Below are positions 56,832-64,000 of a stretch of 64,000 nt of DNA, piece by piece; position 1 is the first letter of the stretch, and each line of letters begins with the position of its first letter. The notes beneath the pieces were generated by a model. The model did not search any database and was not told the origin of the DNA. It worked only from the letters and a program-made list of their open reading frames with translations. The position numbers were made by a program, and so were the translations under genes. This DNA comes from Brevundimonas albigilva (lineage in GTDB: Bacteria; Pseudomonadota; Alphaproteobacteria; Caulobacterales; Caulobacteraceae): positions 1,009,001-1,073,000 of the forward strand of contig NZ_CP097298.1 in the NCBI RefSeq assembly GCF_023503965.1, in the 5' to 3' direction.

Positions 56832-57999
56832 TGCCCGACCCCCGCCATTCGCCGCCGCTCCTCGTCCGTCAGGAAGCTCGCGCCCTCCAGCCGCGCCCAC
56901 AGCGCGTCCCGCTCGGGCTGCAGCGCCGCCACCGCGTCCAGGTCGGCCCGCACCTCGCAGCCCGCGAACCGCTCGCCCAGCCACCCCGTCAGCGCCCCCG
57001 CCGCCTTCCTGACCAGCGGGATCACCGTCTGCCTCCAGAACGCCGCGTTCGCCTCGCGATAGTTGGCGTAGGTCGCATCCCCCGGTATCCCCAGCAGCTG
57101 CGGCGGAACCCCGAAGGCCAGGGCGATCTCGCGCGCCGCGGCGTGCTTGCCGGCCGTGAAATCCATCTCCGCCGGCGTCAGGCTCAGCGGCTTCCAGTCC
57201 ATGCCGCCTTCCAGCAGCACCGGCCGCCCCGCGTTCGCCGCGCCCGCATAGTTCTCGTCCAGCTGCGCCTTCAGCGCCTCGAACTGGTCGTTCGTCAGCC
57301 GCTCGCCGTCGCGCGCGCCATAGACCAGCGCGCCGCTGGGCCGCGCCGCATTGTCCAGCAGGGCCTTGTTCCAGGCCCCGGCCGCATTGTGCGCGTCCAC
57401 CCCCGCGCCGCCGCCTCCAGCGGCGACAGCCCGTACCAGTCGTCCAGCGGGTGCCACAGCTTCAGGTGCATCACCGGCGCCCAGCCGTCCGCCGCCCGGC
57501 CGATCCGCACCGACCGCCCATCGACGCAATAGTCCCACGCCTCGGGCCAGCCTGACCGCCCCGGCACCACCTTCACCCGGTCGGACCGCAGCGCCCACAG
57601 CTCGTCCGGCGCCCCGTCCCCGTCCGCGTCCCCGGTCGCCTCGACATAGGCGTTGCCCGACACCTGCAGCGCCCCGTACAGCGCCTCCATCAGCTCGGCC
57701 CCCGATTGCTCGGGATTGGGCCGCCGGATCAGCTTCGCCAGCGGATGGGCGTCGTCCCGCGCCCCGTCCACGAACACCGCGAACGGCGCGGACGCGGCGG
57801 CCTCGGCGATCATCCGCACGCAGCGATAGGCCACCGCGTTCCGCTGATACCCCTCGCGCGCCAGGCTGGCGTAGTCGTTCGGCGTCCACCTGGGCCTTCC
57901 CACGGACGAGAAGGCCGCCACCGCCCCCGCCCGGCTGGCCTTCGCCTCGGGCGCAGCCGCCCGCCCCCGCTGGCCGAACGGCCATCGCATCGAAACCAT
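56828..57999 (-). pseudogene. GTA gp3: portal protein, one-base frameshift
   Basis: HK97-type portal, about 390 aa when joined. N-terminal part MVSMRWPFGQRGRAAAPEAKASRAG... TPNDYASLAREGYQRNAVAYRCVRMIAEAAASAPFAVF and LKLWHPLDDWYGLSPLEAA are in one frame; GVDAHNAAGAWNKALLDNAARPSGALVY through to the C-terminus in the next. One extra G near 57410 joins them. ATG 57999 has GGGAG 6 bases upstream. A palindromic element lies just before the gene. Confidence 0.88.
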
Positions 58000-58017
58000 C
58001 GAAATCTCCCTGAAACC

Positions 58018-58186
58018 AATCCTCCCCCGCGAGGCGGGGAGGGGGACCACGAAGTGGTGGAGGGGGCGGACGCAGACTCGGTCTTCACCGTGGAAATTCT
58101 GAGAGCAGACGTTCAACGCTCGTGCGCTATCCGCCCCCTCCCCCACCCTTCGGGCGGTCCCCCTCCCCGCTTTGCGGGGGAGGATC
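58018..58186. repeat. GATCCTCCCC inverted-repeat element, copy 7
   Basis: ATCCTCCCCCGCGAGGCGGG on the left, GGACCACGAAGTGGTGG inside, right end GGGGGAGGATC forming part of the terminase stop codon (TGATCC on the minus strand). Middle part of the ACTCG subtype. Confidence 0.85.
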
Positions 58187-59353
58187 AGATCACCCGTATC
58201 CTCGGCCCTTCCGACCGTTCTTCCAGCATCAGCCGCGTGATCCCCCACACCAGCGCGTCGGCCCGGTCCGGGCTCTTCCCGCCCCCGCACCCCAGCGCCA
58301 GCATCTCTCTTCCAGCGCCGGAAAGTCCCCGCAGTGGACCACCCGCCCCTGTTCGTACAGCAGCGCCACCGGCTCGGCCCGCGCCGCCTTGGACCGCGAC
58401 GCATGGACCAGCTTCACCGGCGCGGCGCAGTCCGCCTGCGCCAGCACCGACCGCACCATCTCGCCGCCCTGGTTGCCCTCGGCCACGATCTCCCGCGCGC
58501 CGAAATCCGCCACCGCCTCCGCCACCGCCCCGGCCCACCCGTGCGGCGACATCCCCCGCACCGTCCGGTCCGCCAGCACGAAGGCCCGGCGCTCCTTCCG
58601 TCCCACCACGACAATGCCGCAGGCGTCGCCGTGCGCGGTCGCCGGCGGATCGACCGCCACGACCACCCGGTCCAGCTCGGCCGGCCGCGCGCCCTTCGCC
58701 CGCTTCAGGTCCTCGATGCGGAACAGGGCGCCCTCGCCCTCGACCACCAGGCCTTCCAACTCCTGCGCCTCCAGCCGCGTCCCGCCGTACAGCGCCGTCA
58801 GATGCGCCAGGAACCCCGGCGCCAGGTTCTTGGCGTTGGCCGCCGTCCCCGCCCGCTCCGTCACCGTCCCCGCCTCGGCCATCAGCCGCCTCAGCGCCGG
58901 GATCGGCCGGGGCGTCGTCGTCACCGCCAGCTTCGGATCGTCCCCCAGCCTCAGCCCAAACCTCAGGTTGGACAGCACCGCCTCCGGCTCGCGCCAGGCG
59001 CAGAACTCGTCGGCCCACGCCCCATGAAACTGCGGCCCGCGCAGGCTGTCCGGATCCTCCGCCGAAAAGGCGTAGGCGGCCGAGCCGTTCTTCCACAGCA
59101 GCCGGCGCCGCCCCGCCTCCCAGCGCGGCCGATCGCCCGGCTCGGCCAGCGCCTTGATCCCCGACGCCCCCTCGACCATCACCTCGCGCACGTCGTGCAG
59201 GGCGGGCCCGACCAGAGCCAGATTCACCAGGCTCCGACGCGCCAGGGTGTCGATCCACACCGCCCCGGCGAACGTCTTGCCCGACCCCCGGCCGCCCAGC
59301 AGCAGCCAGGTGCGCCAGTCAGGTCTCGTCGGCGGAACCTGGTGATCGTTCAC
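58185..59353 (-). pseudogene. GTA gp2: large terminase, one-base frameshift near the C-terminus
   Basis: Packaging ATPase/nuclease, about 389 aa when joined. PDWRTWLLLGGRGSGKTFAGA has Walker A; GAWADEFCAW Walker B; nuclease residues in VVVAVDPPATAHGDACGIVVVG and IVAEGNQGGEM. The frame breaks near 58312; the end (MLALGCGGGKSPDRADALVWGITRLML) is in the next frame, and one extra base restores it. GTG 59353 is taken as start since homology begins there; it overlaps gp1 by 35 bases. Confidence 0.88.
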
Positions 59354-59744
59354 CCGCGCCTTGCGGAGCTCCCGCCTCAGCGGCGCTCCCTTCAGCGTCT
59401 CGAGCTCGCTTTGCCTCGATGATGCCGTCGAGCCGATCGCAGTGAGCGGCCAACTCGCGTCGCAGCCGCTCGTCTTCCTCGGGGTCGTAGATCCGTCCAC
59501 CCATCTCGTCCTCTTCGCTGTCGGCGGCCAGACGGGGTTCCAGCGCGGCCACCGCCCTGGCCGCCCGCGCGATCACGCCGACCGCGCGGGCCAGCTTCTC
59601 GGCCTCGGCCACGCCCTCGACCTTCGGCGCGTCGCAGACGGCGTCCAGCGCCTCGTCCACCTTGGCCTTCAGCCGCGCGCAGACATGCCCCAGCCAGCCG
59701 GCGCTCTCGCCCCCGGCCCCCGTCTCGTCCCCATGTCTCGCCAT
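59319..59744 (-). CDS. GTA gp1: small terminase-like protein
   Basis: 141 aa from ATG 59744 (MARHGDETGAGGESAGWLGHVCARLKAKVDEALDAVCDAP). Helical, with KLARAVGVIARAARAVAALEPRLA followed by a Glu/Asp-rich GGRIYDPEEDERLRRELAAHCDRLDGIIEAKRA. Position directly before the large terminase and composition fit GTA gp1, the small-terminase counterpart, a poorly conserved family. It is the first gene of the leftward cluster. Confidence 0.8.
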   Translation of the reverse strand: MARHGDETGAGGESAGWLGHVCARLKAKVDEALDAVCDAPKVEGVAEAEKLARAVGVIARAARAVAALEPRLAADSEEDEMGGRIYDPEEDERLRRELAAHCDRLDGIIEAKRARDAEGSAAEAGAPQGAGERSPGSADET

Positions 59745-59868
59745 GAACCAACCATAGCGCACCAGCGTCCTCAGGCGCGTCGATCGCCTCGAGAAAAGCA
59801 CAAGCCCATGATTTCGTTGAATTCAGACCAGCGTCATTATGATGGTTCGCCGGCTCGACCTGGCGCCC

Positions 59869-60314
59869 TCAGCCCCGCTCCAGCGCCCATTCCGGCGCCT
59901 CGAAGTCCAGCGCGTCCTCCGGCTCGGCCAGCGACAGTTCCGAGATCGTCTGCCCCCGCACCGACACCCCCGCCGCATGCACCGTCTCCCGGTCGCCCGA
60001 CACCAGCGGATGCCACCACGCCAGGTCCCGCCCCTCGTGGATCCGGCGATAGGCGCAGGACTTCGGCATCCACTCCAGCGCCTCGATGTTTCCGGGCGTC
60101 AGCTTGATGCAGTCCGGCACGTGCTTCTTGCGGTTCGCATAGTCCGAACAGGCGCACGCCTCCGGATCGAACAGCTTGCAGTGCACCCGCGTCGGAATCA
60201 CCTCGCCGGTGTCCTCGTCCTCGAACCGCACCACGCAGCACAGCCCGCACCCGTCGCACAGGCTCTCCCACTCCACGGGGTTCATCTCGGCCAGGGTCTT
60301 GGTCCGCAGAACAT
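59869..60314 (-). CDS. YcgN-family cysteine-cluster (CxxCxxCC) protein
   Basis: UPF0260/YcgN family, about 148 aa. The hallmark is [13 protein letters not shown] near the N-terminus, then [33 protein letters not shown] and [30 protein letters not shown]; the cysteines suggest a metal centre. The family start is of the form [13 protein letters not shown] 60314 followed by TTC gives this only if one G missing near 60306 is restored; as sequenced the first in-frame ATG is 60285. A repeat arm begins 3 bases upstream of the ATG. Biochemical role not known. Confidence 0.88.
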
Positions 60315-60316
60315 CA

Positions 60317-60371
60317 GGTCCTCCCCGCCCGCGGGGGAGGGGGACCGCGAAGCGGTGGAGGGGGCGGACGA
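60317..60371. repeat. GATCCTCCCC half element, copy 8, left of the DUF559 gene
   Basis: Only the left arm: GGTCCTCCCCGCCC, GGGGGACCGCGAAGCGGTGG, GGGGGCGGACGACGCACC. The inverted right arm is absent; in its place the DUF559 reading frame begins about 55 bases later. Confidence 0.8.
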
Positions 60372-60427
60372 CGCACCCTGCCGGACCAGACTTGCCAACG
60401 GCGCAGCTTATGATTGTGATGCGTGCC

Positions 60428-60742
60428 ATGAGAGCGCCGGTCCTTACCCAAAAACGCGCCAGAAGTCTCCGCCGAACCCTGTCTTTGCCCGAAGTTCTGA
60501 TCTGGGCGCGCATCCGCGGCCGCGGCTTCCGCCGCCAGCACGCCCTCGGCCCCTACATCCTCGACTTCTATCGCTTGCGCGACCGCCTCTGCATCGAGAT
60601 CGACGGCCAGCAGCACGACGCGGCCCACGACGCCCGCCGCGACGCCTATTTCGCGGACGCCGGCATCCGCACCCTCCGCGTCCCCGCCACGGCCGTCCTC
60701 CGCGACCCCGACGCCGTCGCCGACTTCATCCTCTCCCTCTAA
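60428..60742 (+). CDS. DUF559 endonuclease-like protein flanked by repeat arms
   Basis: 104 aa from ATG 60428 (two in-frame ATGs, 60410 and 60419, precede it). [37 protein letters not shown] and [25 protein letters not shown] are typical of DUF559, a PD-(D/E)XK fold related to Vsr mismatch nicking enzymes. Candidate catalytic residues: D46, and E57/D59 of the ExD motif. The stop codon lies 1 base from a full palindromic element, and a half element of the same family ends about 55 bases before the start. Such placement suggests a link with the repeats (inference). Confidence 0.88.
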   Translation: MRAPVLTQKRARSLRRTLSLPEVLIWARIRGRGFRRQHALGPYILDFYRLRDRLCIEIDGQQHDAAHDARRDAYFADAGIRTLRVPATAVLRDPDAVADFILSL

Positions 60743-60743
60743 A

Positions 60744-60921
60744 GATCCTCCCCCGCAAAGCGGGGAGGGGGACCACGAAGTGGTGGAGGGGGCGGACGCG
60801 GACTCGATATTCGATGATCAGACTCGCAGAACTAACGCCCGACATCAGCGCGCTGTCCGCCCCCTCCACCACGCTTCGCGCGGTCCCCCTCCCCGTTCCG
60901 CTGCGCTCCACGGGGAGGATC
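60744..60921. repeat. GATCCTCCCC inverted-repeat element, copy 9
   Basis: GATCCTCCCCCGCAAAGCGG with GGACCACGAAGTGGTGG on the left; the inverse ending CACGGGGAGGATC on the right, 178 bp. Directly after the DUF559 stop and 2 bases from the SMR transporter stop. Middle part of the ACTCG subtype. Confidence 0.87.
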
Positions 60922-60923
60922 AA

Positions 60924-61262
60924 TCAGTGCGAAACGGCCTTGGAGAACAGGTTGATGACCACCACCCCGCCCACGATCATCGCCAGGCCGACCACCGCCG
61001 GCGGGTCCAGCCTCTGCCTGAACAGCACCACGCCGATCGCCGAGATCGCCACCACGCCCAGCCCGCTCCAGATCGCATAGGCGATCCCCACCGGCATCTG
61101 CCGCAGCGCCAGGCTCAGCAGGTAGAAGGCGACCAGATAGCAGGCCGCCATCCCCAGCGTCGGCCACAGCCGGCTGAACTGCTCGGACTTCTGCAGCAGG
61201 GTCGTGCCCGCCACCTCCAGCCCGATGGCGCCCAGCAGCGCCGCCCATGTCGCCGGGCTCAT
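60924..61262 (-). CDS. SMR-family multidrug efflux protein (EmrE/QacE type)
   Basis: 112 aa with four membrane helices. The essential membrane glutamate is in GAIGLEVAGTTLLQKSEQFSRLWP (Glu16), followed by GIAYAIWSGLGVVAISAIG and VFRQ-type FRQRLDPPAVVGLAMIVGGVVVINLFSK, matching EmrE along its length. It exports cationic compounds using the proton gradient, as a dual-topology dimer. The ATG overlaps the stop of the TetR gene (ATGA). Confidence 0.94.
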   Translation of the reverse strand: MSPATWAALLGAIGLEVAGTTLLQKSEQFSRLWPTLGMAACYLVAFYLLSLALRQMPVGIAYAIWSGLGVVAISAIGVVLFRQRLDPPAVVGLAMIVGGVVVINLFSKAVSH

Positions 61263-61837
61263 GCGTCGTTCCCCGTGATCGGGTGGCCGGGGGTCAGCAG
61301 CGACAGCAGCGCCTGCCGCTGCTCGGCCGAAACCTGATGGAGGCCGAACAGGTCCGACATCCACAGCCCATCGGCGATCAGCCTCAGCATCAGGGCGTCG
61401 TCCGCCCCGACGGGGTCGCTGGGATCGTCGGCCTTCACCCGGTCGATCCAGCCCTTCCAGCGCAGGGCCAGCGCCGGCTCTATGGCGCAGGCGGCCATGA
61501 CGACCCGGCCGATGCTGACGTCCTGCGGCGTCACCGGCTCGGTCACCGTCGCCCTCAGATAGGCGCGCGCATTGCGGCCATAGGGTTCCGGGTCCCGCGC
61601 CGCCTCGGCCAGGATGCCGTCCGTGTGCAGTTGGCCCAGATGGTCGATCATCCCCTCCAGCAGGGCGATCTTGGTCGGGAAGTGGTGCAGAACCGCCCCC
61701 TTGCTGACCGTCGTCCGCGCCGCCACGGCATCCAGGGTGAAGCCCGACGCCCCCAGTTCGGCCGCGACCTCCAGGGCCTTGTCGATGATCTCGGTTCGGG
61801 TGTCGTCGGGCGCGCGGCGGCGAGTGGCGGTGTCCAT
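61259..61837 (-). CDS. TetR-family regulator of the SMR efflux gene
   Basis: 192 aa. HTH region TEIIDKALEVAAELGASGFTLDAVAARTTVSKGAVLHHFPTKIALLEGMIDHL at residues 15-67, then a helical effector domain. It forms a two-gene operon with the SMR transporter, with stop and start overlapping. A palindrome TACCG-N6-CGGTA lies within its own promoter, so autorepression with de-repression by the exported compound is likely. Confidence 0.92.
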   Translation of the reverse strand: MDTATRRRAPDDTRTEIIDKALEVAAELGASGFTLDAVAARTTVSKGAVLHHFPTKIALLEGMIDHLGQLHTDGILAEAARDPEPYGRNARAYLRATVTEPVTPQDVSIGRVVMAACAIEPALALRWKGWIDRVKADDPSDPVGADDALMLRLIADGLWMSDLFGLHQVSAEQRQALLSLLTPGHPITGNDA

Positions 61838-61843
61838 TTGCCC

Positions 61844-61872
61844 TACATACCGGCCGGACGGTAACAGTCAAT
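61844..61872 (-). promoter_or_regulatory. Promoter/operator of the TetR-SMR operon
   Basis: Minus strand: TTGACT, 16 bases, TATGTA. Between them lies CGGTA's partner in the palindrome TACCG-GCCGGA-CGGTA (61848-61863). The -10 ends only 7 bases before the ATG, so the message may be leaderless. An ABC-F gene starts to the right of it. Confidence 0.65.
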
Positions 61873-61920
61873 TTCCGAAGCCCGTGGCGGTTCGCCGCCC
61901 CCTCCTCTATATGGCCGCCA

Positions 61921-63904
61921 ATGGCCGCCAGACCCCCCTTAGTCGCCCTCAAGGACGTCCGTCTCCAGGACGGACCCCGCCCCCTGTTCGACGGCGTCGA
62001 CCTCGCGGTCGAACCGCGCAGCCGCGCCGCCCTGGTCGGCCGCAACGGCGCCGGCAAGTCCACCCTGATGAAGGTCGTCATGGGCCTGATCGAGCCCGAC
62101 AGCGGCGACCGCTCGGTCCAGGCCGGCACGCGCTTCGCCTATGTGCCGCAGGAGCCCCTGATCGTGGGCGACACGCTCCTCGACTACGCCGCCTCCGGCG
62201 AGGCCGAGCCCTGGACGGCCGAGGCCTGGCTGACCACCTTCGGCCTGGACCCCGCCAAGTCCACGCAAGGCCTGTCCGGCGGCGAGACCCGCCGCGCCGC
62301 CCTGGCCAAGGCCTTCGCCGAGGAGCCGGACCTGCTGCTGCTGGACGAACCGACCAACCACCTCGACATCCTGGCCATCGAACTGCTGGAGACCGAGCTT
62401 CTCCAGGCCCGCTTCGCCGTCCTGGTCGTCAGCCACGACCGCGCCTTCCTGAACCGCGTCACCGACACCGTCCACTGGCTGGAGGGCCGCCGCGTCCGCA
62501 CCCTGAACAAGGGCTTCGTCGAGTTCGACGACTGGTCCGCCAAGGTCATGGAGGAGGAGGCCGAATCCCTGCGCCGCCTGACCAAGAAGATCGAGGCCGA
62601 GACCTACACCTTCTACCGCTCCATCACCGCCCAGCGCACCAGGAACGAAGGCCGCGCCCGCGCCCTTCAGGCCATGCGCGCCGACCGCGCCGAACGGGTC
62701 CGCGACCTGCCGCGCGAACTGAACCTCGGCGTCGATTCCGGCGCCGTCTCCGGCAAGCTGGTGGCGGATGTGAAGGGGGTCAGCAAAGGGTTCGCCACCT
62801 CGATCCTCCCCGCGACGCGGGGAGGGGGACCGCGCGCAGCGTGGTGGAGGGGGCGGAACCGGACTCGCTCTCGACGCTTCTGACGCCGGTGCGACGTCCG
62901 CCCCCTCCACCCCTTCGGGGTCCCCCTCCCCGCAAGCGGGGAGGATCACGCCGCACCCTGTTCAAGAACCTCACCACCCGCATCCTGCGCGGCGACCGCC
63001 TGGGCATCGTCGGCCCCAACGGCGCGGGCAAGACCACCCTGGTCAAGGTGCTGCTGGGCGAACTGGCCCCCGACGAGGGAACCGTCCGCATGGGCGCCAA
63101 CCTGGAGCCCGTCTATCTGGACCAGTCGCGCGAGGGGCTGAAGTCCGACATGACCCTGTGGGACGCCCTGACGCCGGGCGGCGGCGACAGCATCCTGGTG
63201 CGCGGCCGCTCGATGCACGTCGCCGCCTACGCCAAGGACTTCCTGTTCCAGGAGGCCCAACTGAAGCAGCCCATCTCGACCCTGTCGGGCGGCGAACGCA
63301 ACCGCCTGCTGCTGGCCCGCGCCCTGGCCAAGCCGGCCAATCTGCTGGTCCTGGACGAGCCGACCAACGACCTGGACATGGACACGCTGGACAAGCTGGA
63401 GGAGCTGCTGGAGGGCTACGACGGCACCCTGATCCTGGTCTCCCACGACCGCGACTTCATCGACCGCCTGGCCACCTCGACCCTGGCCCTGAACGGCCGC
63501 GGCGACATCGTCGAGACCCCCGGCGGCTGGACCGACTTCCTGCGCCAGAACCCGGGGTTCCTGAGCGGCGAGTCGCGGGTGGCGAGCAGCGAGAAGAAGA
63601 AGTCGGGCGCGGCGGCGACAAGCGACGAACCCGTCGCCCCCGCCCCTCGCCCCTCGCCCCTCCCAGGAAGAAGCTCTCCTACAAGGACGCGCGCCGGCTG
63701 GAGGAGCTGGAGAAGCTGCTCGAAACCCTGCCCGCGGCCATCGCCCGGCACGACGCGACCCTGGCCGATCCCGACCTGTACGCCCGCGACCCCAAGGCCT
63801 TCGACGTCGCCATGAAGGCCGCCGAAAAGGCCCGCGCCGAGCTGGAATCCGCCGAACTGGAATGGCTGGAGCTGGAAGAGAAGAAGGCGGCCCTGGCGGG
63901 CTGA
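61921..63904 (+). pseudogene. ABC-F ATPase (Uup-like) interrupted by a palindromic element
   Basis: Soluble duplicated ABC protein acting on ribosomes. First ATPase domain is intact: LVGRNGAGKSTLMKVVMG (Walker A), LSGGETRRAALAKAFAEEPDLLLLDEPTNHLD (signature, Walker B), then the linker (EEEAESLRRLTKKIEAETYTFYRSI). At 62802 an element of 146 bp follows GVSKGFATS, after which RTLFKNLTTRILRGDRLGIVGPNGAGKTTL resumes in another frame with a complete second ATPase domain. A further one-base shift near 63660 precedes the C-terminal coiled coil (LSYKDARRLEELEKLLETLP...). As sequenced, the first frame ends at 62883. Confidence 0.9.
62802..62947. repeat. GATCCTCCCC inverted-repeat element, copy 10, inside the ABC-F gene
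   Basis: GATCCTCCCCGCGACGCGGG at the left, GGACCGCGCGCAGCGTGGTGG inside, right end GCAAGCGGGGAGGATC; the shortest full copy. It has no stop codon in the frame of the second ATPase half, so an insertion one base longer would be read through as about 49 extra residues. Confidence 0.87.
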
Positions 63905-63907
63905 GCC

Positions 63908-64000
63908 TCAGCCGTCCGTCGGCGCCGGGTCCTTCGGGGCCGCCGCCCTGGCGCGCCGATCCTGCACCACGCCCACGACGATGGCCGCCACCAGGCCGAA
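63908..64000 (-). CDS. C-terminal end of an unidentified (probably membrane) protein, partial
   Basis: Last 30 codons of a leftward gene entering from beyond the window: FGLVAAIVVGVVQDRRARAAAPKDPAP then TDG and TGA. The hydrophobic start followed by a basic, Ala/Pro-rich tail suggests the end of a membrane protein. Convergent with the ABC-F gene, 3 bases apart. Too short to name. Confidence 0.5.
   Translation of the reverse strand, partial: FGLVAAIVVGVVQDRRARAAAPKDPAPTDG

Noticed and set aside
44412..59744. Intact prophage
   Set aside because: No integrase, repressor, replication or attachment sites; gene order is that of a gene transfer agent.
48541..62947. CRISPR array from the regularly recurring GC-rich repeats
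   Set aside because: Units are about 145-180 bp inverted repeats kilobases apart, with genes between them and no short spacers or cas genes.

Overview
The window is high-GC DNA, densely packed on both strands, from an alphaproteobacterium of the Caulobacterales (Brevundimonas/Caulobacter type; inference). The evidence is a Caulobacter-style TonB-receptor maltodextrin locus, an alphaproteobacterial RpoH of about 295 codons, a complete Rhodobacterales/Caulobacterales-type gene transfer agent (GTA) head-tail cluster, and GC-rich palindromic repeats. No tRNA, rRNA or CRISPR was found. No gene-free stretch exceeds 300 bases.

Layout. 1-4.4 kb: RND efflux pump (inner-membrane part cut by the window edge) and its lipoprotein adaptor, divergent from a TetR regulator across a shared operator. 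4.4-20.7 kb: alpha-glucan/maltodextrin utilisation: FucP-type sugar MFS, TonB receptor, two GH13 enzymes, LacI repressor, GH97 alpha-glucosidase, MalY-type MFS, esterase and GH15 glucoamylase, with TGCAAA-type candidate operators at the divergent promoters. 20.7-22.9 kb: TorF-type porin and ammonium transporter. 23.1-33.5 kb: a leftward branched-chain amino acid superoperon, ilvD-ilvC-ilvB-ilvM-leuA-ilvE-leuC-leuD-leuB, preceded by what reads as a classical transcription attenuator: a leader peptide with a Val/Leu/Ile run, a possible antiterminator and a terminator. 33.7-37.3 kb: gap, pgk, fba. 37.4-44.3 kb: pseudouridine synthase, small GNAT, rpoH, degenerate response regulator, purA, serC, DnaJ-like co-chaperone. 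44.4-59.7 kb: GTA cluster gp15 to gp1, leftward, interrupted by two rightward non-phage genes. 59.8-64 kb: YcgN-type protein, DUF559 nuclease-like gene, TetR-SMR pair, ABC-F ATPase split by a repeat, and the end of an unidentified gene.

Two themes cut across the genes. First, GC-rich inverted-repeat elements (REPIN-like, about 145-180 bp, in at least two sequence families) are scattered through the right half. They often touch stop codons, and one lies inside the ABC-F gene. The DUF559 gene sits tightly between a half element and a full element and is a candidate mobility partner. Second, about 15 genes carry a frameshift that adding one base would repair, usually in a G/C run. This pattern suggests residual sequencing deletions more than true gene decay. 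The TonB receptor is different: it carries a 4-base tandem duplication.

End coordinates for such genes are given for the reconstructed gene, except the alpha-amylase (9016) and rpoH (38928), which are given as the frame reads in this sequence.
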